Positions 1-7,481 of a stretch of DNA of 30,680 bases are shown one piece after another. The stretch is taken from positions 1 through 30,680 of the forward strand of contig JAJRVC010000735.1 of assembly GCA_024277475.1 (NCBI GenBank). Reading direction: 5' to 3'. This DNA is from Deltaproteobacteria bacterium (GTDB lineage: Bacteria > Desulfobacterota > Desulfobacteria > Desulfobacterales > JAFDCJ01). The stretch's first letter is position 1; the number at the start of each line of letters is the position of its first letter. A model generated the notes under the pieces. It made no database searches, was not told the DNA's origin, and saw only the letters and a program-made list of their open reading frames with translations. Both the position numbers and the translations under genes were made by a program.

Positions 1-358
1 CAAAAGACGGTGGAAATTGCAGCAAAATGGCTGTCAGTTTTCGGGCCTGTATCAGCGGAGCGATGCCGTCCCGATACTGAGCCGCCTGGCCCCGCCACTG
101 GCCGGGGTCGATTTCGTGAGTCAGCGTGCGGGTTAGTTTGGCGGCAAAGCGAAAATCGGCCGGTGCCTGCCGGTGCATTCTTTCGAGTGCATGCGCTTTG
201 GGCATCTGATACCAGGTGAAGTTCAGCTCGGTAATCGGAAAGTTTTGGGCGTAAAAGGGCAGCATATTGCCCGATTTCGTCCCCGGCGGATAAAACCCGG
301 CATCGGCCCACTCCGCATACGAGTAGCCGCTCGTACCGACAAAAAGGTGGCAAGGCAT
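1..358 (-). CDS. DUF72 (YecE-like) family protein, 3' end cut by window edge
   Basis: The reverse strand from ATG 358 reads MPCHLFVGTSGYSYAEWADA, then FYPPGTKSG, LPFYAQNFPITELNFTWYQMP and, near the edge, ILLQFPPSF. This GTSG-[YW]-SY...FYP...E-N-T-[WF]-Y...RF..K...THE...QFPPSF order is the signature of the DUF72 TIM-barrel family, whose biochemical role is not settled. About 119 residues are present, roughly the first half of a normal 230-300 residue protein; the gene continues past base 1. An ATG at 379 is also in frame before a stop, but the family normally begins just before GTSG, so 358 is preferred. No strong Shine-Dalgarno precedes either start. The gene points away from lexA, with a 114-bp repeat between them. 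Confidence 0.85.
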   Translation of the reverse strand, partial: MPCHLFVGTSGYSYAEWADAGFYPPGTKSGNMLPFYAQNFPITELNFTWYQMPKAHALERMHRQAPADFRFAAKLTRTLTHEIDPGQWRGQAAQYRDGIAPLIQARKLTAILLQFPPSF

Positions 359-418
359 GTGAGATGTCCAGGTATGCATTCAATTAATTTAATTTCATTT
401 GTTTTCAAAAATCCAATG

Positions 419-532
419 TTGACAATCTCGTAAAAAATCAAAGTCCTCGAATTTCTATTTCATAACATATTTAAATTATTAAGTATAAAATTTTATTCTT
501 GTGTTTTTTGTGCCTTTTTGCGGCCATATCAA
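419..532 (+). repeat. 114-bp interspersed repeat, copy 1
   Basis: This AT-rich segment starts TTGACAATCTCGTAAAAA and ends GCCTTTTTGCGGCCATATCAA. It aligns without gaps to 10476-10589 and to the reverse complement of 12913-13026. The left end can fold (TTGAC/GTCAA in the other copies; degenerate here). It lies between the DUF72 start and the lexA stop and contains no credible ORF. It looks like a non-coding dispersed element of the host genome. Confidence 0.85.
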
Positions 533-621
533 TGTTAAACCTTGAATAACTATTTCTGTTTCTTCATCCTATGCAAACCGGTTACAGACCCCTTTGATAT
601 TAGTAAGTTGGGGGTTTTTCT

Positions 622-645
622 ACCCTGAACGTTGAACCCTGAACC
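622..645. repeat. CCTGAAC/GTTGAAC short tandem repeat
   Basis: Three imperfect copies of a CCTGAAC-like unit (ACCCTGAAC, GTTGAACC, CCTGAACC) lie just after the lexA stop. The same low-complexity motif follows repeat copy 2 at 10609-10646 and appears inverted at 24429-24445, so it is a recurrent intergenic filler in this genome. Confidence 0.6.
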
Positions 646-662
646 GCTCAACCTATGTTCAT

Positions 663-1295
663 TTATTTTATCCCTTCCGGCCCGCGCTGAATGCCGATGA
701 CCCTGCCCTGAATCAGGATCTCGCTGAAGCCGTAACGCATGGACGAGTAGTCGGTATTTTCCGGACGTAATTCGATATAATTTTTGCGCAGAAAAAAGCG
801 TTTGACGGTGGCCTCCTCGTTGTTGATGAGCGCCACTACGATCTCACCGTTCTGAGCGTACTGCCGGGGTTCACAAATCGCCAGATCGCCGTCCAGAATT
901 CCGATATTTTTCATCGACTCGCCTTTAACACGCAGCGCGAAAAGGTTTTGGCCGCGAAAAACGGCGGTGTCCAGCACCGTACTGCCCTCCCATTCCGTCT
1001 GGGCGTACATCGGCAGACCGGCCGTGACACGGCCGATGACCGGGACCTCCCGCCAGCGTTGCGATGCCGACGTTTCACGGGCCCGATTTAAAAGATGGAC
1101 TGTACGACTGTAGCGTCCCTCCCGTTTCAGGTAACCCTTCTCCTCCAGCGCTTTGATAATCTGAGCGATAGCGGCATGGCTTACTCCCAGCTCCGCAGCC
1201 GTCTGACGCAGGCTGGGAACCTGCCCGCCGGTTGTGATTTCGTGCTGTAGATAGTCCAAAACGCGCTGTTGCTTCGCTGTTAGTGTCGGTTGCAT
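663..1295 (-). CDS. lexA: LexA repressor (SOS response, S24 self-cleaving protease)
   Basis: A 210-residue protein of normal LexA length. Residues 1-70 form the winged helix-turn-helix domain (VPSLRQTAAELGVSHAAIAQ). The linker holds the Ala92-Gly93 autocleavage site within VIGRVTAGLP. The C-terminal S24 domain has the catalytic serine in GESM (Ser127) and the general-base lysine in ATVKRF (Lys165). LexA represses DNA-damage genes; RecA-stimulated self-cleavage relieves this. The start is supported by a GGGGG tract about five bases upstream. The recognition-helix sequence differs from the enterobacterial protein, so the operator is probably not the E. coli CTGT box. A phage-type S24 repressor is less likely, since no phage genes are near. 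recN, often a LexA target, lies about 1.4 kb upstream on the same strand. Confidence 0.93.
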   Translation of the reverse strand: MQPTLTAKQQRVLDYLQHEITTGGQVPSLRQTAAELGVSHAAIAQIIKALEEKGYLKREGRYSRTVHLLNRARETSASQRWREVPVIGRVTAGLPMYAQTEWEGSTVLDTAVFRGQNLFALRVKGESMKNIGILDGDLAICEPRQYAQNGEIVVALINNEEATVKRFFLRKNYIELRPENTDYSSMRYGFSEILIQGRVIGIQRGPEGIK

Positions 1296-1367
1296 GAAAA
1301 CCCCCAGTTGATTGCGAATTTCAGACTGTGAACTTGTAAAAAAGGAACAAATCCAAATTCAATTTCC

Positions 1368-1423
1368 AATATGATCTATCGAAATGTAAATGTCAATGTA
1401 AAATTTGTGTGGAGATATGTAAA
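1368..1423 (-). promoter_or_regulatory. Predicted lexA promoter with overlapping direct repeats (candidate operator)
   Basis: On the minus strand a perfect -35 TTGACA (1396-1391) is followed after 17 bases by CATATT (1373-1368), a fair -10 box, about 75 bases before the lexA ATG. The -35 box lies between two copies of TTTACAT (1402-1396 and 1390-1384); a third lies at 1423-1417. The repeats are 12 and 21 bases apart, roughly one and two helical turns, which suits a repressor binding one face of the DNA. Autoregulation by LexA is an inference. Confidence 0.5.
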
Positions 1424-1807
1424 TAGCCAACCAGATTAAAAATCCATCAGCGTGTCATACAGGCGATTACAAAATATTCTAAACAACAGTGGCACGGGCT
1501 GATGGTTGTCATGCGGGACGTCGTTCAAAGCTCCTGGAAGTTCTCGCCAAAAAGAAGAAGGCGGGACGTCTGCGTGCTCCAGCCTTCGCTAAAGCTACGC
1601 CCCGGCAGGCGGGCTGCAAACTTTGAAGGGCAAGTCTTGCGACGTCTTGAGGTATTCAATGTGCAATGCAGGAGCAATCGCTTAAATCTTCGGTAATTGA
1701 AGTGAGGGATTTGATTTTATTTGGTTTATGAAAGGCTGCCGGGATTCAGAGGCTGTTTCTATAGTTAATTATTGAGATGCGACCCCTTTGTTTTCTTCTT
1801 TGTTTTC
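1424..1807. other. Intergenic region without a credible gene
   Basis: This stretch lies between the stop of the solute-binding protein gene and the lexA promoter region. It contains two GCGGGACGTC words (near 1513 and 1561), a related GCGACGTC near 1639, and a GC-rich stretch around 1580-1625. The 64-codon plus-strand ORF here has no ribosome site and an Arg/Ser-rich, non-protein-like composition. No terminator was recognised. Confidence 0.5.
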
Positions 1808-2617
1808 TTACCTGGCAAAAGGTATCCAGTACTTAATTATTTTATTCAGCCTGCCTTCATCGTTGATGGTTCGCAGGAAGTCGTTTGCTGATTTTAGCAG
1901 ATCCTTATTGTCTTTCCTGATCCCCCAGGCCAGATATTCTTCGGACAAAAGAGTAAACAGGAACGTCAGACCATTGATTTCATTTTCAGAGGCTAAATAG
2001 AGAATCATAGGGGCGTCATAAATGAACATATCAATCTTTTTGTCGATTACAGCCTTGGCGGCAGCTTGCGGCGTTGAAAATGTTTTCCTCTTAACGCTGC
2101 TGAAGTTTGTCTCGACAAAATATTCGCCGGTGGTATCTTTTATTACGCCGATGGCTGAACTTGTGCTTAAAGCAAAAAGGCCCGTGTTGAAACGAGCCGA
2201 ATCTTCCCTGCGAATTAAAGCCATCTGACCACTTTTAAAATACGGGATGCTGAAAGCGACTCTTACTTCCCTGAGCCGGGTAATAGACATGCCGGACATG
2301 ATGATATCGATCCGATTTTCCAGCAAGGCCGGTATTTGGTTTTCCCATTTAAGCTCAACAAATCGCAGAGATTTGCCCAAATATTTAGCGAGTTCTCTTG
2401 CAAGATCAGCCTCCAGGCCGACGATTTTATTTTTCTGTTTGAAAATGAGTGGCCGTGCATTGGGCGTAACCCCGACTCGCAAAATATTTGCGTCAGGTAC
2501 AATTGCGACGGATTCTGCCGTCTGTCGATCGGTTGAAACACATCCCGTAATCAAAAATAAGCCTGTGATAAAGAAAATCAGGACCCATAGCTGTTCGATA
2601 CTCAGTTTCTTGGGCAT
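1808..2617 (-). CDS. Extracellular solute-binding protein, family 3 (amino-acid type), lipoprotein
   Basis: A 269-residue ABC-type substrate-binding protein. The N-terminus has a hydrophobic signal segment ending in a lipobox (ITGC, Cys26), so it should be lipid-anchored in the periplasm. The mature part matches SBP family 3: LRVGVTPNARPLIF, VGLEADLARELAKYLGK, LLENRIDIIMSGMSITRLRE, and FSIPYFKSGQMALIRR. These proteins usually bind amino acids or related small ligands. The start has a GGAGGG ribosome site. It follows recN by 67 bases and may be co-transcribed with it. No permease or ATPase partner lies nearby, so it is an orphan; it might serve a distant transporter or act as a sensor-type binding protein. 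Confidence 0.85.
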   Translation of the reverse strand: MPKKLSIEQLWVLIFFITGLFLITGCVSTDRQTAESVAIVPDANILRVGVTPNARPLIFKQKNKIVGLEADLARELAKYLGKSLRFVELKWENQIPALLENRIDIIMSGMSITRLREVRVAFSIPYFKSGQMALIRREDSARFNTGLFALSTSSAIGVIKDTTGEYFVETNFSSVKRKTFSTPQAAAKAVIDKKIDMFIYDAPMILYLASENEINGLTFLFTLLSEEYLAWGIRKDNKDLLKSANDFLRTINDEGRLNKIIKYWIPFAR

Positions 2618-2684
2618 TCTTTTTGTCCCTCCGTTTCAATCTGTTTTCCGCATCACATATTTGATATTATTGGATATATCGTTT

Positions 2685-4382
2685 TTACTTCTCCAGCAAC
2701 TCCCGGGCATGATCCAGTGTCGTCTGGGTGATTTTCTCACCGCCCAGCATCCTGGCGATCTCCCGGTAACGATCTTTTTTGCTTAGCGACTGAATGGCAG
2801 TTTTTGTTCTGCCTGCGGTAATATGCTTGGTGATGCTGAAATGACGCTCACCGAATTTTGCGATCTGAGGCAGGTGGGTAATACAAATAATCTGATGATG
2901 GCGTGCCAGTTGGTACAGTTTGCGGCCTACCACTTCGGCGGTAGCGCCTCCGATACCGGCATCCACTTCATCAAATACAATGGTTTCCACCGCCCCGGTC
3001 TTAGCCAGGATGGCTTTTAAGGCCAGCACCACCCTGGAAAGCTCACCGCCTGAAGCAATGCCGGCCAATGGTTTTAACTTTTCCCCCGGATTTGGTGCAA
3101 TCATAAAAGTGGCACGGTCAACGCCGCTTTCAGTGATGGTATGATGGCCGGATTTCAGATAAATGCTTGCGTTCTCTTTGGTTGCAACGGGCCATAGGAT
3201 CACCCCAAAATCGGTATGAGGCATATTAAGGGAGTCTAATTCTGCGACCACCTTCCGCGCAAAAATTTCGGCCGTCTTTTTCCTTTTTTTCGAAAGCTGC
3301 ATTGATCTGCGCTTCAATTGGGCGTGTAATTTAAAAAGTTTATCCTCCACTTCCTTGATTTGTTCGCTTATGTTTTCTACCTCGGAAAGCTCCTGGTCGA
3401 TCGTCTCCAATTGGGAAAAAACAGCTTCAATCGAACCGCCGTATTTACGTTTGAGTTTGTTGAGCGTGTCCAGCCGTTCTTCAACAGTTTCAAGCCGTTG
3501 CTCATCCATCTCTAACAGATTCAGATATGAGCGCAGTTCTTCAACCAGGTCTTCGATTTGATAAGCAGCGGCCCCTAGAGAATCGGCCTTTGTCGCCAGC
3601 TGCGAATCAATCCGGCCGGCATTAGTGAGATTTTTCTTTATTTCTAAAATTCGTTCAAGGACGGATCCCGATGATCCGTAAAGTTCCTCAATGCTGCTGT
3701 AAACTGTCTGATAAAGGGTTTCCGCATTTTTCAGACGCAATCGTTCGTCTTCCAGCGTGGTGTCTTCTGCCGGGATCGGGTTGGCTGCCATGATTTCTTT
3801 TTTCTGAAATGTAAGCAGTTCGATATGTTCGGTCCGGCGCCGCCGAATGGTATTCAAACTGTTGAGTTTTTCAACTAACGGCAGGATCTGATGATAGTTG
3901 TCACAGGTTTGCTGGCGTAACGCCATCAATCCCCCGAACTGATCAAGTATCAGCAGGTGTTGCTCTTCTTTTAGAAGACCCTGGTGAGCATGCTGGCCGG
4001 AGATACTGGCCAGATTTGCAGTAATGGTATTCAGCAGCCCGATGGTTGCCAGACGGCCGTTAACATAGACCCTGTTGCCGTCGGAGCGCGAAATAATTCT
4101 TCTGATCAAAAGCCCTTCACCCGGATCATAGCCGTGCACGGACAGGGACTCGGCAATGCTTCCGGTTGGTGAAATTTGAAACAGCCCCTCCAGCTCGGCG
4201 GTCTCGGCACCGGTGCGCACGAGATCGGCCGAGGCCCTGCTTCCAAGCAGCAGATTGACGGCATTGAGGATAATCGATTTGCCGGCACCGGTTTCCCCGC
4301 TCAAGATAGTGAGCCCGGCGGAGAAGTTGATTTTAAGGTCGTCGATGATGGCAAAATTGTGAATGGAAAGTTCTTTAAGCAT
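2685..4382 (-). CDS. recN: DNA repair protein RecN
   Basis: A full-length 565-residue SMC-like ATPase of double-strand-break repair. The Walker A motif GETGAGKS is at residues 29-36 after the typical MLKELSIHNFAIIDDL start. A central coiled-coil region covers roughly residues 150-370. The C-terminal half has the ABC signature ASGGELSRV (about 442-450), Walker B TIVFDEVDAGIGG (about 467-478), and ITHLPQIAKFG. All functional motifs are intact. No obvious Shine-Dalgarno precedes the ATG, although the start matches the family closely. It sits in a minus-strand run after PNPOx and GNAT genes, 73 bases from the GNAT stop. That spacer contains a 7-bp inverted repeat (ACCTGGG 4409-4415 / CCCAGGT 4433-4439) without a downstream T tract. 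Confidence 0.96.
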   Translation of the reverse strand: MLKELSIHNFAIIDDLKINFSAGLTILSGETGAGKSIILNAVNLLLGSRASADLVRTGAETAELEGLFQISPTGSIAESLSVHGYDPGEGLLIRRIISRSDGNRVYVNGRLATIGLLNTITANLASISGQHAHQGLLKEEQHLLILDQFGGLMALRQQTCDNYHQILPLVEKLNSLNTIRRRRTEHIELLTFQKKEIMAANPIPAEDTTLEDERLRLKNAETLYQTVYSSIEELYGSSGSVLERILEIKKNLTNAGRIDSQLATKADSLGAAAYQIEDLVEELRSYLNLLEMDEQRLETVEERLDTLNKLKRKYGGSIEAVFSQLETIDQELSEVENISEQIKEVEDKLFKLHAQLKRRSMQLSKKRKKTAEIFARKVVAELDSLNMPHTDFGVILWPVATKENASIYLKSGHHTITESGVDRATFMIAPNPGEKLKPLAGIASGGELSRVVLALKAILAKTGAVETIVFDEVDAGIGGATAEVVGRKLYQLARHHQIICITHLPQIAKFGERHFSITKHITAGRTKTAIQSLSKKDRYREIARMLGGEKITQTTLDHARELLEK

Positions 4383-4455
4383 TATAGGTAGTTAACACTG
4401 TTTTTTCAACCTGGGAACGTTGAACCGCCCAACCCAGGTCACCCAACAGGTGCCT

Positions 4456-4953
4456 TTATCGCTTTTTATCCGCCAGCCTGTCCAGTGCCTCACCGCTTAG
4501 GCGATATAGGATCCATTCTTTCATGGGTGCGGCGTCAAGCCTTTCGTAGGTCCTGATTGCCGGTGTGTTCCAGTCTAAAACCGACCATTCGAAGCGGCCG
4601 CAGTTTCGTTTTTTGGCCAAGGCGGCGATATGAGCCAGCATCCTGCTGCCGAAGCCTTTGCCCCGATGCTCCGGCTGTACATAGAGATCTTCGAGATATA
4701 TTCCCGGTTTGCCAAGAAAAGTAGAAAAATTATAGAAAAACAGCGCGAAGCTGATCGGAATCCTTTCATACTCTCCTATCAGGGTTTCTGCGAAGGGGCG
4801 TTTGCCAAAGAGGGTTTGGCGCAGATCGTTCAGCGACGCGACCATTTTGTGGGAAAGATGTTCATATTCAGCCAGTTCCTTTATCAAAGAAAAAATGACC
4901 GGTGCGTCTTCCTCAATCGCCGGTCTAATTATAAAGTTCGATGTTGCCGACAA
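4456..4953 (-). CDS. GNAT-family N-acetyltransferase (diamine acetyltransferase-like)
   Basis: A cytoplasmic acetyl-CoA-dependent acetyltransferase of about 165 residues. It starts with the typical IRPAIEEDAPVIFSLIKELA segment, has the acetyl-CoA loop VQPEHRGKGFG (R97-G102) and a C-terminal FEWSVLDWNTPAI...YERL. The overall pattern (YLEDLYVQPEHRGKGFG, WSVLDWN) resembles the spermidine/spermine acetyltransferase subgroup; the real substrate is unknown. Start choice: the perfect AGGAGG at 4964-4959 overlaps an in-frame GTG at 4959, but is five bases from a TTG at 4953, so TTG is chosen. The gene lies 20 bases after the PNPOx-like gene and is probably co-transcribed with it. Confidence 0.85.
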   Translation of the reverse strand: MSATSNFIIRPAIEEDAPVIFSLIKELAEYEHLSHKMVASLNDLRQTLFGKRPFAETLIGEYERIPISFALFFYNFSTFLGKPGIYLEDLYVQPEHRGKGFGSRMLAHIAALAKKRNCGRFEWSVLDWNTPAIRTYERLDAAPMKEWILYRLSGEALDRLADKKR

Positions 4954-4973
4954 ATCCACCTCCTAAGGCCTTA

Positions 4974-5564
4974 TTAGAAATCATATCCCATGGCAACAAC
5001 AGCCTCCCGGTCACCGGGTTGATTGCGTTTGAATAAGTATTGCGCAATTGCCTTTCTGCTTTCTTCCGGTACGTTTTGACCCAGATCGCTCTTTGCCGTG
5101 ACCGAAACGGGTTTGACCTCGATTACCTCACAGGCTTTACAGGCGGGCATATCGTCGGTGACCGGCGTAAAATCTTCGGTGTTTTCATGTTTGATTATCA
5201 GGGCATTGAGTGCCGCCACTTTCAGAGCACTGTCTTTGACGGCAGCAGCCGTACCGCGTATAATGACGCAATGGTAATACTGGTGCAGGTTACAAATCGG
5301 ACGATTTGGGTCCAGGCCGATGTCCAAGTATGAGAGGGGTACATCCACTTCAAAACAAACGCGGGGATCCCGCCTCAAATTGTCCAGTTTCTCGCCTTTG
5401 GGAGCGCAATGAAAATAGATATTTCCCTCCAGACTGACGAAATTCAGCGGTGTAATATACGGATAACCGTCCGGCCCGTTAGTGGCTAAGCGACCAATAT
5501 TGGTTAAAGACAAAATACGCTCAATTTCTTTCGGATCTGTTACTTCGGAGTGTTTACGTCGCAT
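4974..5564 (-). CDS. Pyridoxamine 5'-phosphate oxidase-like FMN-binding protein (NimA/Pyridox_ox_2 type)
   Basis: A 196-residue split-barrel flavin-binding protein. The N-terminal part ILSLTNIGRLATNGPDGYPY followed by ITPLNFVSLEGNIYFHCA is characteristic of the NimA-like branch of the PNPOx fold; HCAPKGEKLDNLRRDPRVCFEVD continues the flavin and dimer region. Members bind FMN or related cofactors and reduce small molecules; specific substrates are rarely known. The ATG is preceded by AAGGGGG at good spacing. It is the first gene of a minus-strand group with GNAT and perhaps recN. Nitroimidazole reduction is only suggested by the family name. Confidence 0.85.
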   Translation of the reverse strand: MRRKHSEVTDPKEIERILSLTNIGRLATNGPDGYPYITPLNFVSLEGNIYFHCAPKGEKLDNLRRDPRVCFEVDVPLSYLDIGLDPNRPICNLHQYYHCVIIRGTAAAVKDSALKVAALNALIIKHENTEDFTPVTDDMPACKACEVIEVKPVSVTAKSDLGQNVPEESRKAIAQYLFKRNQPGDREAVVAMGYDF

Positions 5565-5589
5565 TTTTTAATCCCCCTTCGTGGTCTGC

Positions 5590-5786
5590 GCGAATTATGA
5601 AGCGTTGGGTCCTGCCAATCACCTCATCGCCCAACACGAGCATTTCGCTGAGTATAGCATACTGTTATCCATATATCCAACATCGTGAATAAGATTCGGT
5701 CCTGCCGATCCCATCTCACTAATCGTATAGCAGGCATTGGGGATAAAATGAAAATCAGGACCCGTGCATTACGACACAAAGTACAT
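5590..5786 (-). pseudogene. Decayed mttB-family (trimethylamine methyltransferase) remnant
   Basis: On the minus strand a perfect Shine-Dalgarno (AAGGAGGTGGGATAAA before ATG 5786) leads only into MYFVS and a stop. Downstream in the same frame is AGPNLIHDVGYMDNSMLYS, which matches the conserved MttB-family segment; the intact neighbour has GANIIHDLGYLDCAMTGS in the equivalent place. After a one-base frame change the reading resumes as MLVLGDEVIG, equivalent to the neighbour's LVVFCNEVIE. The remnant therefore covers the original start plus a C-terminal piece, with the middle deleted and a frameshift. It lies just upstream of the intact mttB but on the opposite strand, so it is not a simple tandem copy. 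Confidence 0.65.
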
Positions 5787-5956
5787 TTTATCCCACCTCC
5801 TTAAGAATTCAGCTATTAAAATAAAGTAATTTCCGATTTCTATGATGTGACCGATGATTGAATTCCTGCCCGGGTTGCTTTTTGTCTTGCAAAACCCAGA
5901 AGTTCCTTTATTAAACATAACTTATTTCCCAATGCCACTAAAGGAGTAATTTCAAA

Positions 5957-7399
5957 ATGGACTTTAAGGCCGACAACTCAGATTATTCACGTTCCTACCG
6001 TCCCCGCGGCTTTCGTAACCTGCATCAGGACCAGATCGATATTCTCCACAATGCCAGCCTGGAGATTATGGATCGGACGGGCATGCGCTTTTTTGATCAG
6101 GAGGCGCTCGATCTGTTCAAGAAAGCCGGGGCCGATCTCTCTGATGGGAATCTGGTTCGAATTCCCTCCCATCTGGTCGAATGGGCCCTGAGTACCGTCC
6201 CGCGGAATGTAGCCATTTTTGACAGAAATCGCCAAAAATCCATGTTGCTGGGTGGCGATCGAACTTATTTCGGTGTCGGCTCGGACTGCATGTCCATCTA
6301 TGACCTCGAAACCGGCAAACACCGCAAAGCATTGCACCGTGATGTAATAAACGGCGTACGCCTGGTGGACGCACTGCCCAACATGGATTTTGTCATGTCC
6401 ATGTTCCTGCCTTCGGATGTACCCCATAAAAGTTATGAGCGACACCAGATGTCTGCTATGCTGCAGGAGAGCACCAAACCGATTATCTTTGTGGGAGTAG
6501 AGGAAGACAGTACGATCATGGCCATTGAAATGGCTGCCGCCGTTGCCGGCGATTTGCAAACCCTGCAGCAATATCCCTTTATCATCAATTATGTCAATGT
6601 GGTCTCACCGTTTCACCACAACGAGGAGAGTCTGCGAAGAATGCTTTATGCAGCTGAGCGAAATTTGCCCACCATCTATGCGCCCGGCTCGATACGGGGT
6701 ACCCTTGCTCCCATGACGGCTGCCGGCGCTATGGCGCTTTACAATGCGTCTCAGTTGGCCGGGCTGGTACTGTCCCAACTGAAACGGGAGGGTGCGCCCT
6801 TTATTCTCTGCGGACGTGACGGAGGATTCATGGATATGCGCACCCTGGTAACCCTTTACAGCGCTCCGGATGCCGGGCCCTATGGCTGGGATCTGGCGCG
6901 TCACTATCGGGTTCCGACTTTCACCGCTGCTTGCACGGATGCCAAGGTATTCGATGCCCAGGCCGCAGCCGAGACGGCCCTGACCCTGTTTGAACGGACC
7001 CTCAATGGCGCCAATATTATTCATGATCTTGGCTATCTGGATTGCGCCATGACCGGTTCTTTGGAACTGGTTGTCTTTTGCAACGAGGTGATCGAGTGGA
7101 TCAAACGATATTGGCAGCCATTTGAAATTACGGAGGAGTCGCTGGCGCTGGATTTGATCCACGAAACAGGTCCTGACGGTCATTTCCTGGAAACCGATCA
7201 TACCCTGCGCCATGTGCGTGACATGTGGGTACCGGCGCTGTTCGACCGGTCGGACTATGACACCTGGTCCTCGAATGGAAGCCTGACGTTTCAACAAAAA
7301 ACCAATCAAAAAGTTCTGGAGATCATCCGAACGCATCGTGCAGAGCCTTTGTCCGGACAATTGAAAGAAAAGCTTGCCGACATCGTTGCCCGGAAATAA
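5957..7399 (+). CDS. Trimethylamine methyltransferase family protein (MttB/MtgB-like, non-pyrrolysine)
   Basis: A 480-residue protein of the MttB superfamily, which moves a methyl group from a quaternary or tertiary amine to a corrinoid protein. Family features include LHNASLEIMDRTGMRFFDQEALDLF, IPSHLVEWAL, VSPFHHNEESL, LPTIYAPGSIRGTLAPMTAAG, AQAAAETALTLFE and GANIIHDLGYLDCAMTGSLE. The frame is open at full length with no internal amber codon, so this is not a pyrrolysine MttB. It belongs with the wider group that includes glycine betaine (MtgB), proline betaine (MtpB) and carnitine (MtcB) demethylases. AAGGAG lies nine bases upstream of the ATG. No corrinoid protein or methylcorrinoid:THF methyltransferase is in the window; the next gene encodes an AOR. 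The substrate is unknown. Confidence 0.92.
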   Translation: MDFKADNSDYSRSYRPRGFRNLHQDQIDILHNASLEIMDRTGMRFFDQEALDLFKKAGADLSDGNLVRIPSHLVEWALSTVPRNVAIFDRNRQKSMLLGGDRTYFGVGSDCMSIYDLETGKHRKALHRDVINGVRLVDALPNMDFVMSMFLPSDVPHKSYERHQMSAMLQESTKPIIFVGVEEDSTIMAIEMAAAVAGDLQTLQQYPFIINYVNVVSPFHHNEESLRRMLYAAERNLPTIYAPGSIRGTLAPMTAAGAMALYNASQLAGLVLSQLKREGAPFILCGRDGGFMDMRTLVTLYSAPDAGPYGWDLARHYRVPTFTAACTDAKVFDAQAAAETALTLFERTLNGANIIHDLGYLDCAMTGSLELVVFCNEVIEWIKRYWQPFEITEESLALDLIHETGPDGHFLETDHTLRHVRDMWVPALFDRSDYDTWSSNGSLTFQQKTNQKVLEIIRTHRAEPLSGQLKEKLADIVARK

Positions 7400-7481
7400 A
7401 AATAAATCCGGCTTTATGGGTCCTGGATTTAATTCAATCGCTATCAAATCAACCGAACAAATTCTATCAGCGAGGTTTCAG

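Noticed and set aside
173..433. 86-codon plus-strand ORF at the left end
   Set aside because: It is antisense to the DUF72 gene, whose conserved motifs on the minus strand explain this DNA.
1502..1696. 64-codon plus-strand ORF
   Set aside because: Arg/Ser-rich composition, no ribosome site, no family motif; lies in repeat-like GC-rich DNA.
4409..4439. ACCTGGG/CCCAGGT hairpin before recN as terminator
   Set aside because: On the gene strand it is followed by A residues, not a T tract; better explained by the GTTGAACC filler motif.
5957..7399. Pyrrolysine in the MttB protein
   Set aside because: The frame is open over the whole family length with no internal TAG, so no amber readthrough is needed.
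6605..7447. Long minus-strand ORF of 280 codons opposite mttB
   Set aside because: Shadow of the mttB coding frame; no motifs or ribosome site.
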